From an uncultured Lentisphaeraceae bacterium (GTDB taxonomy: Bacteria; Verrucomicrobiota; Kiritimatiellia; RFP12; DVOR01), in NCBI GenBank assembly GCA_949289005.1, contig CASEMQ010000070.1:180341-244340 (forward strand): DNA of 64,000 nt, written 5' to 3'. The translations under genes were made by a program, and so were the position numbers. Below, one piece after another: positions 40,498-50,400 of the stretch; within the stretch, counting starts at the first letter, position 1; each line of letters opens with the position of its first letter. The notes under the pieces are model-generated. The model searched no databases and was not told where the DNA came from. It saw only the letters and a list, made by a program, of their open reading frames with translations.

Positions 40498-42596
40498 GTC
40501 GGGCGTTCATGGGCGCGGACGATATCGAGGATGGCTTCGGCGTATTTGGCGCGTTTGATTTCGCCCATGCCTGGGATGAGGGCGAGTTCGGCCTCGGTGG
40601 TGGGGCGTTTTTTGGCGATGGCGGCAAGGGTTCGGCCGTGGAGGACCATGTAGGGGGGGAGTTGGCGGCGTTCGGCCTCGCGGCGGGCCCAGGCGCGCAG
40701 GGCGGTGGCGAGCCCGGAGGCGGGGATGGGCGCGTCGGGCGGGGGCGCGGGTGCGCCGGGAGGCGTGCGCGTGTGCGGCGGGGTAAGCGCGTGGAGGCGA
40801 CCGGTGTGAAAGACGGCGATGGGATGGACGTCGCCGCGGCCGACCGCCAGGTCGTAGCCGGCGGCCGTGAGGCGCATCCCGGCGAGGTAACCATCCATCT
40901 CGAGCGCCTCGCAGGTTTCCACGATGGCCTGGGCGGATGCCTGCGGCAAGATGCCGAAGGTGGTGAGCGCGCGCCAGGCGTCGGGCGCCTCGCCGCGCAG
41001 GATGGCGGCGGCCAGCGGGTAGTCGCCGCGGCTGTGCATCCGCGCCACGCAGGAGAGAATCTTGCGCAAATCGGTGAGGCGCGTGGCGTCGGGCATGAGG
41101 CGGGGGGGAAAGGCGTGGACGGGGTGGCAGACGTCGCACTTGGTGCAGGGGTGCGGCGGCGTACGCTCCCCAAAGTAGGCCAGCAGGAAGCGATGGCGGC
41201 AGCCGCGCGCGTCCACGTAGTCCAGCAATTCCCGGAGGCGTTCGCGGTCGGCGGCTTCCTTTTGGGCGAGCCCCGCGCAGATAGTCCGGAGGGCCGCCAA
41301 GTCGCCGATTGGGGGCACGGTGATGACGGACCAAGGGGAGCCGACGCGCCGTTCGCGCCGCAAGAGACCGTTGCGCTCGAAGAGGGCGATGAGGTTACGC
41401 ACGGCGAGAGAGGATTTGAGGCCCGCGCGCGCCGCCCAGTCCTCGGGGCTCATCGAGGCTTCGCCGCGCTCGCCCTGCCCGCAGGCGTCGCGGATGGCGG
41501 CGTAGAGTTCGTGGACGTGTTCGGCGGGCGGGTTGGCCGATTCGATGAAGAACTCTTGGGTGCGGACATCGGCGTAGTTGAAGAAGAGTTCGCACCAGGC
41601 GTAGGCGCCGTCGCGGCCGGCGCGGCCGACCTCTTGGTAGTAGGCCTCGATGGAGCCGGGCACGTCCCAGTGCGCCACGAAGCGGATGTCCGGGCGGTCG
41701 ACGCCCATGCCGAAGGCGTTGGTGGCGACGACCACGGGGGCCTCGCCGTGCATGAAGGCATCCTGCACGCGCGTCCGCTCGGTATCGGCCATCGCGCCGC
41801 TGTAGGCCAGGGCGCGCACGCCGTGCTCGGCCAGGAGGCCCTGCACGCGTTCGACCATCTTGCGCGTGGCGCAGTAGACAATGCCTGTGCGGAAGAACTC
41901 GATGATTTGCAGGAGGCGCTCCAGCTTTTCGGCGTGGGTGCGCACGCGCGTGACGTTGAGCGCGAGGTTGGGGCGTTCGAAGCCGGTGACGATCTCGTCG
42001 GGCTCGGCGCGGCCGTTCCGCCCCAGGCGCAGGTGCTCGCGGATGTCGCGCCGCACCGCGTCCGTCGCCGTCGCCGTGACGGCCAGCAGGCGCGTGTTGG
42101 AGGGCAATGCGGCCACCACCTCGCCCAAATGCAAATAGTCGGGGCGAAAGTCGTGGCCCCAAGCGCTGATACAGTGCGCCTCGTCGATGGCCAGCATCGC
42201 CAGCGGCGTCTCGCGGAGCGCCGCCAGGAAGAGAGGGTTGCGAAAGCGTTCGGGCGCCACGTAGAGCAGTTTGTAGTGCCCCATGCGGAACTGCGCGAGG
42301 CGTTGCGCGGCCTCGTCCGAGGAGAGGGTCGAGTTCAGGAACGAGGCGCGTATCCGCCGCACCGCCAACGCGTCCACCTGGTCTTTCATCAGCGCGATGA
42401 GCGGCGAGACGACCACCGTGGTCCCCCCCAGCATCAACGCGGGCAGTTGAAAGCAAAGGCTTTTGCCCGAGCCGGTGGGCATGACGACGAGCGCGTCGCG
42501 CCCCTCCAGCACGGCGCGCACCACGCGCTCCTGCCCCGGGCGGAAGGCCCCGAAGCCAAACCACCGCCTCAGCGCCTCTGTCAGGTCCGCGCTCAA
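40485..42596 (-). CDS. recQ: ATP-dependent DNA helicase RecQ
   Basis: A 703-residue SF2 helicase. The likely start is TTG at 42596-42594, which overlaps the preceding stop (TTGA) and gives the family N-terminus LTEALRRWFGFGAFRPGQE; upstream residues in the open frame are a shadow of the thioredoxin-like gene. Motifs: Q motif FRPGQ, Walker A PTGSGKS, DEAH in IDEAHCISAWGHDFRP, motif VI YYQEVGRAGRDG, the RQC zinc cysteines (CRHRFLLAYFGE, PCTKCDVC), and a C-terminal HRDC domain (PPYMVLHGRTL). It unwinds DNA 3' to 5' in recombination repair. Confidence 0.9.
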   Translation of the reverse strand: MSADLTEALRRWFGFGAFRPGQERVVRAVLEGRDALVVMPTGSGKSLCFQLPALMLGGTTVVVSPLIALMKDQVDALAVRRIRASFLNSTLSSDEAAQRLAQFRMGHYKLLYVAPERFRNPLFLAALRETPLAMLAIDEAHCISAWGHDFRPDYLHLGEVVAALPSNTRLLAVTATATDAVRRDIREHLRLGRNGRAEPDEIVTGFERPNLALNVTRVRTHAEKLERLLQIIEFFRTGIVYCATRKMVERVQGLLAEHGVRALAYSGAMADTERTRVQDAFMHGEAPVVVATNAFGMGVDRPDIRFVAHWDVPGSIEAYYQEVGRAGRDGAYAWCELFFNYADVRTQEFFIESANPPAEHVHELYAAIRDACGQGERGEASMSPEDWAARAGLKSSLAVRNLIALFERNGLLRRERRVGSPWSVITVPPIGDLAALRTICAGLAQKEAADRERLRELLDYVDARGCRHRFLLAYFGERTPPHPCTKCDVCHPVHAFPPRLMPDATRLTDLRKILSCVARMHSRGDYPLAAAILRGEAPDAWRALTTFGILPQASAQAIVETCEALEMDGYLAGMRLTAAGYDLAVGRGDVHPIAVFHTGRLHALTPPHTRTPPGAPAPPPDAPIPASGLATALRAWARREAERRQLPPYMVLHGRTLAAIAKKRPTTEAELALIPGMGEIKRAKYAEAILDIVRAHERPTREQ

Positions 42597-43615
42597 GGCT
42601 GCGGCATGGCGTAATCCGCCTTGGCCTGGCGAATCATCGCGTTGTAGAACTCCGGCGTGCCGAGGCCGGACTTGAAGGCCAGCTGTTCGCCGTCGGGCCC
42701 CATGATGACAATATAGGGATAGAGATAGCCATCGTCCGTCACCGAGAAGTAGCTCTCGAAGGTCATCCGCGTCTCGTCGTCGTCGCACGACACATCCGCA
42801 TAGAGCATGTCCGCGGGCAATTTGACGCGGCCATCGCCCAGCATGTTCCAAACCTTCTGGCAATTCGTGCAATTCGTGCGGCCGTACTGCACGAAGAGGA
42901 ACTTGCCCTGCGCCTTGGCCGTTTCCATCGCCTTGGCCAAGTCATGCTCGCCCTTCAGCTTCTTCACCGGGATTTGTTGGCACCAATCCGGCGTCGGCAC
43001 GGGCGACTCCGCGAACGCCTTCTCCTCCGCCGCCGCGGGTTGGGCCGCAGGCTTCGGCTGCGCGGCGGGCGCGGGTTGGGCGGCCTCGGCGGGCGCGGGT
43101 TCCGGGGCTTCCGGGTGCGTCTTGCGATAGGCCGCGTAATCGGCTACCGCGCGCGCGACAAGCGCGTTGTACTCTTGGGGCGACTTCTTCCCGGCGCACG
43201 AGGCCAATTGCTCCCCGTCCGGGCCCACAATCACCACATAGGGCAACCAAAAGCCATCCTCCTCCAACGAGAAACGCTCCTCGAAGGCCTGGCGCATCGC
43301 GTCGTCGTCCCGCGAGAGATCCGCGTACACGAAGTTCCCCGGCAGTTTCACCCGGCCATCGGCCAAGAGGTGCCACAGTTGCATCGAGTTCGTGCAATTC
43401 TGCCGGCTCATCTGCACAAAGGTGAACTTCCGCTCCTGCTTTGCCTGCGCCAGCGCCTTGAGGAGGTCGTGCTCGCCCTTTGGCTTCACCACCTTCAGCT
43501 GCAAATCCTTCCACTTCTCCCCGGGAATCACCGACGGCGCGAACGGGCGCTCCCCCTCCGCCCACGCCGCCATGCCCAAGGCTACCACGCAAAGCACCGC
43601 GAACAAACCTTTCAT
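42593..43615 (-). CDS. Periplasmic tandem thioredoxin-like protein
   Basis: A 340-residue protein; the ATG at 43615-43613 starts a signal peptide (KGLFAVLCVVALGMAAWA) and follows GAAAGGAG. Two thioredoxin-like domains of the same origin follow, about residues 45-160 and 225-340, joined by a Pro/Ala linker. Each has LxGEHDL-x-KA and VGPDGEQL-like repeats. Domain 2 keeps a CxxC pair (RTNCTNCQK); domain 1 has CTNS, so only one cysteine (RQNCTNSMQ). A likely role is disulfide chemistry or holding a mixed disulfide in the periplasm. It is translationally coupled to recQ. Confidence 0.8.
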   Translation of the reverse strand: MKGLFAVLCVVALGMAAWAEGERPFAPSVIPGEKWKDLQLKVVKPKGEHDLLKALAQAKQERKFTFVQMSRQNCTNSMQLWHLLADGRVKLPGNFVYADLSRDDDAMRQAFEERFSLEEDGFWLPYVVIVGPDGEQLASCAGKKSPQEYNALVARAVADYAAYRKTHPEAPEPAPAEAAQPAPAAQPKPAAQPAAAEEKAFAESPVPTPDWCQQIPVKKLKGEHDLAKAMETAKAQGKFLFVQYGRTNCTNCQKVWNMLGDGRVKLPADMLYADVSCDDDETRMTFESYFSVTDDGYLYPYIVIMGPDGEQLAFKSGLGTPEFYNAMIRQAKADYAMPQP

Positions 43616-43698
43616 GACTGTGGCTCCTTTCTTGTTGCCATTATAACACGTCAGCGTCGCCCCGACACGCAAAATCCATCCCCGCGCGACGAATTGGT

Positions 43699-46600
43699 TC
43701 ATTTGTCGCCATCAAGGGTGTAGAGTTGGACGTTGTCGAGAACATCGAGCCCCTCGAAGCGGAGAACGTAATCCTCAGCCGCGCCAGAGGTGAAGGTGAG
43801 GCGGGCATGGCCGGGCTGGACGGCGTGCTTGAAAGGCGTGTCGGCGGGGTTGGCATCGGAAAGGAGTGAGACAGTACCCTTGCCAAGGGCGTCGAACTCC
43901 AAGGTGAGGGCCGTGTTCGGGGGAATGCGGACGGTGGCGGGGGAGGTGCGGACGGTGGCGCGGCCGTGCCCGTGAAGTTTGAGTGAGAAGTCGCTGGGCT
44001 TGCCATCGGGGCCGGTGGCGATGGTGTCGTGGGTGTAGGGAAGGTGGGTCTCGGAGAGATGGCAGCCGCCGTCGGCGCCGTTCTCGGGCACAAAGATGCC
44101 GAGGCCGCCCTGCTCGACATACTCAAAGGTCTCGTAGGCAAAGTAGGTGCGCCCGGGGGCAGAGGGGAGGCCGGGGTCGGCGGTTTCCACGAGGCGGCTC
44201 TCCATGAAGGCGACGAGGCCGGCGTCCGAGGTGGCGGGGTCGGCGGCCAGGGTAAGTCGTGCGCTGGTTCGGCCCTGCGGCTGAGTGAAGTCCACCCAGA
44301 GGCGAATCATCTTCTTGCCAAAGGCGATGACGTCGGAGTTGCGGCAGGGGAGGTTGACTTGGGCGATGGCATTCTCGACGACCTTGCCATCGGGCGTCTC
44401 GATGCGGATGCGGGCGGTTTTGCCGCCTTCGGCACCGGCCCAAACGCAAGCGCGATAGCGTTGGCCGGGGCGGAGGCCGCGCAGGGTTTGGGCGACCGCG
44501 CCGGCAGGTTTGCCGGCAAAGGTGAGGACGGCGTTGCCGTTCGCATCGTCATCGATGGCGATCGTGGCCTCGCCGGAGGGTTTCCAGACAACGAAGTCGC
44601 GGCCGTTGAAGCCCGGGTCGGCGATGGGGCTGCCCGCGCCCCAGGCGGTGGGCGTCTCGGGCGGGGCGTCGGGGTAAAGCACGTAGGGCGTGTTGGGAGA
44701 GACGGCGAGGGAGATGGCGCCGTCTTTGACGGGGACGTCGCGGACGAAGCGTCGACCGGTCTGCGTGTTTTGGTAGAGTTTGACGGCGCTTCGCGTGGCC
44801 CAGGCGGCGGGAAGATGCCAAACGCGCGGCTTGGCGTCGTTGGCCCAGTAGTAGAGTTTGTCGGCGTCATCGGGGTTTTTGGAGGGATTGTCCTTGGCGA
44901 ACCATGGGATGAGGCAACCGCCGTCGCCGATGAGCATCCGGTCGTCCTTCCAGAGGCGCCAATCCTTGGCGCGGAGCCCGCCCTCGAAGAAGACGGTGCC
45001 ATCGGGGGCGATGCTACACATGGGATGATGCATGAGGTATTTGTTGGGCAATTGCTTGGTGTAGAAGTCCTTGACCAAGGGCATGGGAGAAAGGCCGTGT
45101 TGCCAGCCCATCATGCTGAGCGAGCGGCTGTAGCCGCCCCAATGGGTGGGCGAGGCGGCGTAGACGTCCTTCTGGGTGTGGTAGACAAAGCGGTGGATCG
45201 GGTCGTAGGCGCCAGCTTGGTGCGTCCAAGCGCACCAGCGGTCGAGTTTGCCGGCGTCCTCGGTGCCGAGGAGAACGCCGTGGCGCAGGATCGCGCGGGC
45301 GAGGCGGGTCGCCTCGTAGCGGTCGGCACGATAGGTGTCCACATAGACAAAGCCGATACCGGGGCAGAGACGAAAGAGGTCGTCCACACGTTTCTCCAAG
45401 CGGCCTGAGGCGATGTCCACGTAGGTGCGGATGTAATAGGATTGGTCCATCCAGCGCCACCCGGGCTTGGTGGAGATGACGGTGTCGTCATACATCTTGG
45501 CCTCGGGGTAGGCCTCGGCGTGGTTGATGTGGACGCCGAAGGTGCCGAGCCTCTCGCGGGCGAGGCTGTCGGTGAGCAGGTTGAGGTCCTTGGCGCCGCC
45601 CGCGCGGCGGTTAATGTCGGCGTAATCGGCGTGGCCGGAGTCGTGGCCCTCGTTCGCGTAACCCTTCAGGAGAAGGATTTGCTCGAAGCCGTCCAAGAGG
45701 TTGGCCATGCGCCTGTAGTTGTCCGCCACCTTGAGGAAGGGATTTTGCGCCTCGCTCACGAAGTTGTAACCGATGTGCACCATGCTGCGGCGGACGCGGT
45801 CGGCGCCGGGGATGGTGCCGTCGGTGAGGCGGCGCAGGGCGATGGCGCCGTCCTGCCAATCCACGGCGCCGTCGGCGTTCGCGTCGCGCGTCAGTACGAT
45901 GCGGCAGGTGGGCGGCTCGCCCTCGGGCAGCAGCGGCTCGCCGTCCACGCCCTGCCAAGTGAAGTCCGTGTTCCAAACGCCCACGCACATCTCGCCGCCG
46001 GGCAGGGGCAAGGCGCGGCAGGTGAACTCCATGCGGTTGTTGCAGACGTTGTTGTGGAGAGCCGCCGCAAGGGCTCCCGTGGCAAGGATGGGGATTTGCG
46101 CGTAGGTGGCGGCCTCGGCGGGAAGCGCGTCCGTGCCCACGCGCAGATGGCGCGCACCGTAGCGGCCGGAGAGGCTCAGCGTGGCCGCGGGGCCCCGCGC
46201 ACGTGCGCTCACCAGGGGCTGATTGGGGAAGTTGAGCGTCAGGATGGGATCGCAGCGCGTGTCGTCGATGCGCTCCAGGCGCATTGCCACCGTCGCCCGC
46301 GGCAAAACCTGGAAAACCACGTCGAAGGAAGCCTCGCGGCCGCCGCCCATGTCCACGCGCACCGCATAGATTGCCGAGTCGGCGGCCGGCGAGCCTTTGA
46401 GCGTGGCCGTGGCGGGATAATCCACGCCATTGACGGAGGCGCGGAAGGCCGGGGCGGGAGCGCCGTCCAGCGTCGCCCCCTCGAAGGCATAACCCAGGAT
46501 GGCGGGAAAACGCGCGTCGAGCGTCACCTCCAAGCCATCTCGCGCGAGACGCACCGTCCGCGGCGCCTCGCCCCCGGTCACGGCTACGGGCGGCGGGAGC

Positions 46601-47214
46601 GGGCGCACCGTGAGCGCCTTCAGCAGCACCTCCGCCTTGGGGCCCGTCCGCACGCCCACGAAGCCCGGGCGCGCGGCGAGTTCCTTCGCCTCGCCCGACC
46701 AGATGGGGTCGCCGTCCATCCAGAGCGTCATCGCCTTGCCCGCGAAACGCGCCTTGAGCGTCACGTCCATGCCTTTTGGGCGGCGCAACAGTGCCGTGCC
46801 GTCATCGAAGAGCCGCCGGCTTTTGATGCCCGCGCCCTGAAGATCCCAGAGGCTCGTGTGATACAGGTGGCGCGCGGCGTCCACGTTGTGCACGCCCTGC
46901 CAGGCACCCGCCTCGTCCGCGCGAAAGACCAGGCCGATATCACCGTCGTCGTTCAACAATTCCAGCCGCGCTTCCACCTCGCCATCCGTGAACGCCGGCA
47001 ATCCCACGGCCAAAAGCCTTGTCTCGCCCTTGATGCGCAACGCGTCGCCCTCCGAGGCGATCGTGCCTTTGCCGGCCACTTGCTTCCAGGCTTGCCCTTG
47101 GCCTTGGGCGAGGGCGCACGCCGTCTCCTTGCCCCACGGCGCGGGCCGTTCCACGCCCCAGGCGCCGCTCAACGCCAACGCCGTCGTGATTGTCAAAACC
47201 ATCCACCGTGCCAT
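43699..47214 (-). CDS. Secreted endo-alpha-N-acetylgalactosaminidase, GH101
   Basis: A 1171-residue exported enzyme; the ATG at 47214-47212 starts a signal peptide (ARWMVLTITTALALSGAWG). The first 200 residues resemble a laminin-G/concanavalin-type module (LRIKGETRLLAVGLPAF ... GDIGLVFRADEAG), followed by the GH101 beta-sandwich and catalytic barrel. GH101 hallmarks: LLLKGYANEGHDSGHADY, FGVHINHAEAYPEAK, the nucleophile Asp in GFVYVDTY (about 623), and the acid/base Glu in LGTEDAG (about 650). GH101 enzymes release the core-1 disaccharide Gal-beta-1,3-GalNAc from Ser/Thr of mucins. C-terminal jellyroll modules probably bind substrate. It is divergent from the HzsA/SUMF1-type gene. Confidence 0.9.
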   Translation of the reverse strand: MARWMVLTITTALALSGAWGVERPAPWGKETACALAQGQGQAWKQVAGKGTIASEGDALRIKGETRLLAVGLPAFTDGEVEARLELLNDDGDIGLVFRADEAGAWQGVHNVDAARHLYHTSLWDLQGAGIKSRRLFDDGTALLRRPKGMDVTLKARFAGKAMTLWMDGDPIWSGEAKELAARPGFVGVRTGPKAEVLLKALTVRPLPPPVAVTGGEAPRTVRLARDGLEVTLDARFPAILGYAFEGATLDGAPAPAFRASVNGVDYPATATLKGSPAADSAIYAVRVDMGGGREASFDVVFQVLPRATVAMRLERIDDTRCDPILTLNFPNQPLVSARARGPAATLSLSGRYGARHLRVGTDALPAEAATYAQIPILATGALAAALHNNVCNNRMEFTCRALPLPGGEMCVGVWNTDFTWQGVDGEPLLPEGEPPTCRIVLTRDANADGAVDWQDGAIALRRLTDGTIPGADRVRRSMVHIGYNFVSEAQNPFLKVADNYRRMANLLDGFEQILLLKGYANEGHDSGHADYADINRRAGGAKDLNLLTDSLARERLGTFGVHINHAEAYPEAKMYDDTVISTKPGWRWMDQSYYIRTYVDIASGRLEKRVDDLFRLCPGIGFVYVDTYRADRYEATRLARAILRHGVLLGTEDAGKLDRWCAWTHQAGAYDPIHRFVYHTQKDVYAASPTHWGGYSRSLSMMGWQHGLSPMPLVKDFYTKQLPNKYLMHHPMCSIAPDGTVFFEGGLRAKDWRLWKDDRMLIGDGGCLIPWFAKDNPSKNPDDADKLYYWANDAKPRVWHLPAAWATRSAVKLYQNTQTGRRFVRDVPVKDGAISLAVSPNTPYVLYPDAPPETPTAWGAGSPIADPGFNGRDFVVWKPSGEATIAIDDDANGNAVLTFAGKPAGAVAQTLRGLRPGQRYRACVWAGAEGGKTARIRIETPDGKVVENAIAQVNLPCRNSDVIAFGKKMIRLWVDFTQPQGRTSARLTLAADPATSDAGLVAFMESRLVETADPGLPSAPGRTYFAYETFEYVEQGGLGIFVPENGADGGCHLSETHLPYTHDTIATGPDGKPSDFSLKLHGHGRATVRTSPATVRIPPNTALTLEFDALGKGTVSLLSDANPADTPFKHAVQPGHARLTFTSGAAEDYVLRFEGLDVLDNVQLYTLDGDK

Positions 47215-47448
47215 CGTGTCGCCTCTTGCCGTTCCGTTTGCTTGCTTCGCCGTGCGTCTCACGTGCGCGTCGCCCGCGCCCATACTTGCGTGCCCACATG
47301 ATACCGCAACGGCAGCGTGCGCGGGCACGTCGGCGTGGGTGCCACGCAAACTGCGCACTGCCGTGCGCAGGGAGGAAAAACCTGTGCTCAGGGCAAGACG
47401 GCGCACGCGCTCCGTGCTAAGTTGATTTCATCGAAAGGAGCGTGCCTT
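47215..47448. promoter_or_regulatory. Divergent promoter region with inverted repeat
   Basis: The 234-base interval between the divergently transcribed GH101 and HzsA/SUMF1-type genes must contain both promoters, though neither is clear-cut. A perfect 8-base inverted repeat (CTGCGCAC at 47351-47358, GTGCGCAG at 47363-47370) is a possible regulator site. GAAAGGAG (47433-47440) is the ribosome site of the plus-strand gene. Confidence 0.4.
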
Positions 47449-50400
47449 ATGAGAAAACTGGCCTTGTGGATATTGGCGGCTTCCGTGCCGTTCGCGGCGG
47501 TTGCGGGGAGCGTGTCGTCGCCCCGGATGACAGGCGGGCAGGAGCCGCACGCCTTGACGTTGGACTTGGGAGGCTCCAAGACATTGGCGCTGACGGTGGA
47601 CGTCGGCGGCGACACGTATGACAGCGACCAAGGCATCTGGGGCGACGCGCGGGTGATCCTGGGGGATGGCTCAGCGGTGCCATTGGCCTCGTTGACGCCC
47701 GTGGAGGCGCAAGTCGGCTGGGGCACGCTCCTGCGCGAGGGCAAGAACCACCTCGGCAAGCCGTTGACGGTCGGCAAGACAACCTTCGCCACAGGCGTCT
47801 GGTCGCACGCGCCGGCCTTCCTGCTCTACACCCTGCCCAAGGGCGCGATGCGCTTCGAGGCCAAAGTGGGCATCGACGCCAACGCCGGCAAGCGCGGCAG
47901 CGCGGCCTTTCATGCCTCCACCCTCGACCCTCGGCCCGCCCAAGCGCTCCTGGCCGACTACTCGGCCATCGACCCCGCGGCCCTGCGCCGCCTGGCCGAA
48001 CGGCGCGACCGCGAGACGTGCCAGGCCTTGGCCGAACAGGTCGAGCGCCTCCCCGCGGCCTCGCTCAAGGCCGAGGCGCTCACGGACGGGCAGGAAGCCG
48101 CGATCCGCGACGCGTTGGCGCGTTACCGCGACATCATGATCACGGACAACCCCGCCGTCAACTTCGACGAGATCCTCTTCATCCGTCGCAAGGGACACTC
48201 CGGATTGGTGGCCAACTGGCAGAGCAACTCCAAGGCCCCCAAGCGCGGCTACGACAACGCCCTCTTCCGCCTGGACATCCGCGACCCCCAGGCCATGCCC
48301 CAAAAAGTCTTCCGCCCCGAGGGCGGCGCCTTCATCGGCGACGTGGATCTGCACTGGGACGCCGACCGCGCACTCTTCTCTTCCATCGGCGCGGCCAACA
48401 ACGCCTGGCACGTCTTCGAGCTGGACTTGAAGACCGGCAAGGCGCGCCAAGTCTCGCGCGACAACGTGCCCGACATCAACCACTACGACGCCTGCTACCT
48501 GCCCGACGGCCGCATCGCCCTCACCTGCACCGCGCTCAACTATGCCGTGCCCTGCGTCAATGGCGACACGCCCGTGGCCAACCTCTTCCGCATGAATGCC
48601 GATGGCACAGGCCTCGAGGCGCTGGCGAGCGACCAAGAGCACGCTTGGTGCCCCATGGTCATGGCCGACGGCCGCCTCCTCTACCTGCGCTGGGAATACG
48701 CCGACCTGCCCCACGCCAACTCGCGCATGCTCTTCACCTGCAATCCCGACGGCACCAACCAACGTGCCTTCTACGGCTCGAACTCCTTCTGGCCCAACTC
48801 CCTCTTCTACGCCCGCACCATCCCCGGCAGCAACGCCAAGTTCGTGGGCATCGCCACCGGCCACCACGGCGTCGCCCGCGTCGGCGAATGTGTTCTCTTC
48901 GACGCCAACCTGGGCCGCGAGGAAGCCGAGGGCGCCGTCCAACGGCTCCCCGGCTTCGGCAAAAAGGTCGAGGCCATCGTGCGCGACCAGCTCGCCGATG
49001 CCAGCTGGCCCAAGTGCCTCCATCCCTACCCGCTCGACGCGAACAACTTCTTGATGGCGCGCCAGCCCCGCCCCGGCACGCCGTGGGAACTGGTGTTGAT
49101 CGACCGCTTCGACAACGCCATCGTCCTCCGCCGCGAACCCGGCGCCTACCTCTTTGAGCCCGTGCCCCTGCGCCGCGAACCCAAGCCGCCCGTCATCCCC
49201 GACCGCATCCGCCCCGGCGCCCCCAAGGCCACCCTCTACGTGGCCGACATCTACCAAGGCCCCGGCCTGCGCGGCATCCCCCGCGGCACCGTCAAATCCC
49301 TGCGCCTCTATACCTACACCTACGGCTTCCGCGGGCTCGGCGGCCTCTACGGCTCCATCGGCGTGGACGGCCCGTGGGACATGCGCCGCGTCCTCGGCAC
49401 CGTGCCCGTGCGCGACAACGGCTCGGTCTTCGTCACCGTGCCCGCCAACACGCCCATCGCCCTCCAGCCCCTCGACGCCGAGGGCAAGGCCCTGCAGGTC
49501 ATGCGCAGCTGGCTGATGGCACGCCCCGGCGAAAACCTCTCCTGCGTCGGCTGCCACGAGCCCATCGCCGCCGCAGCCGCCCCCGCGCCCGTCCTGCGCG
49601 ACGAACCCTCCGCCATCGTCCCCTGGCGCGGCCCCGCCCGCAACTACACCTTCGAGCGCGAGGTTCAGCCCGTCCTCGACCGCCGCTGCGTCGGCTGCCA
49701 CGACGGCGCCAAGGCAGAGCCCGACCTCCGCGCCGGCCGCCGGGTCCCCCGCGGCACGTGGGACACCGCCATGTCCGGCCGCCACTGGGGCGGCTTCCTC
49801 GGCAACTTCTCCGAAGCCTACGTCGCCCTCCACCGCTACGTCCGCCACCCTGGCATCGAGAGCGACATCCGCCTCCAGCCGCCCATGGAATGGCACGCCG
49901 ACGCCTCCGAGCTCGTCCTCATGCTCCGCAAAGGCCACCACGGCGTCACCCTTGATGCGGAGGACTGGGACCGCCTCATCACCTGGATCGACCTCAACGC
50001 GCCCTACCACGGCCGTTGGAGCGACCTCGCCGGCGAGCCCGCGCGCCGCCTGGAGGAGGTCCGCGCCGAGCGCCGCGCACGCTACCTCGGCGTGGCCGAG
50101 AACCACGAGGCCGACCCCATGCCGCCCCCGCCCAAAGTCGCCTTCGTCCCGCCCGCCCGGCCGGCGCCCCCCGCCGCGGACGACCCCGCTCCCCAAGGCT
50201 GGCCCTTCGACCCCGCCACCAAACCCCAGGCCACGCCACACACCGTCGACCTCGGCAACGGCATCTCCCTCACCTTCCGCCAAGTCCCCGGCGGCGACTT
50301 CCTCATGGGCTCCACGGAGGGATTCCCCGACGAACGCCCCCGCACCGCCCAGCATGTCAAAACCTTCTGGCTTCTGGACACGGAGGTCACCAACGCCGCC

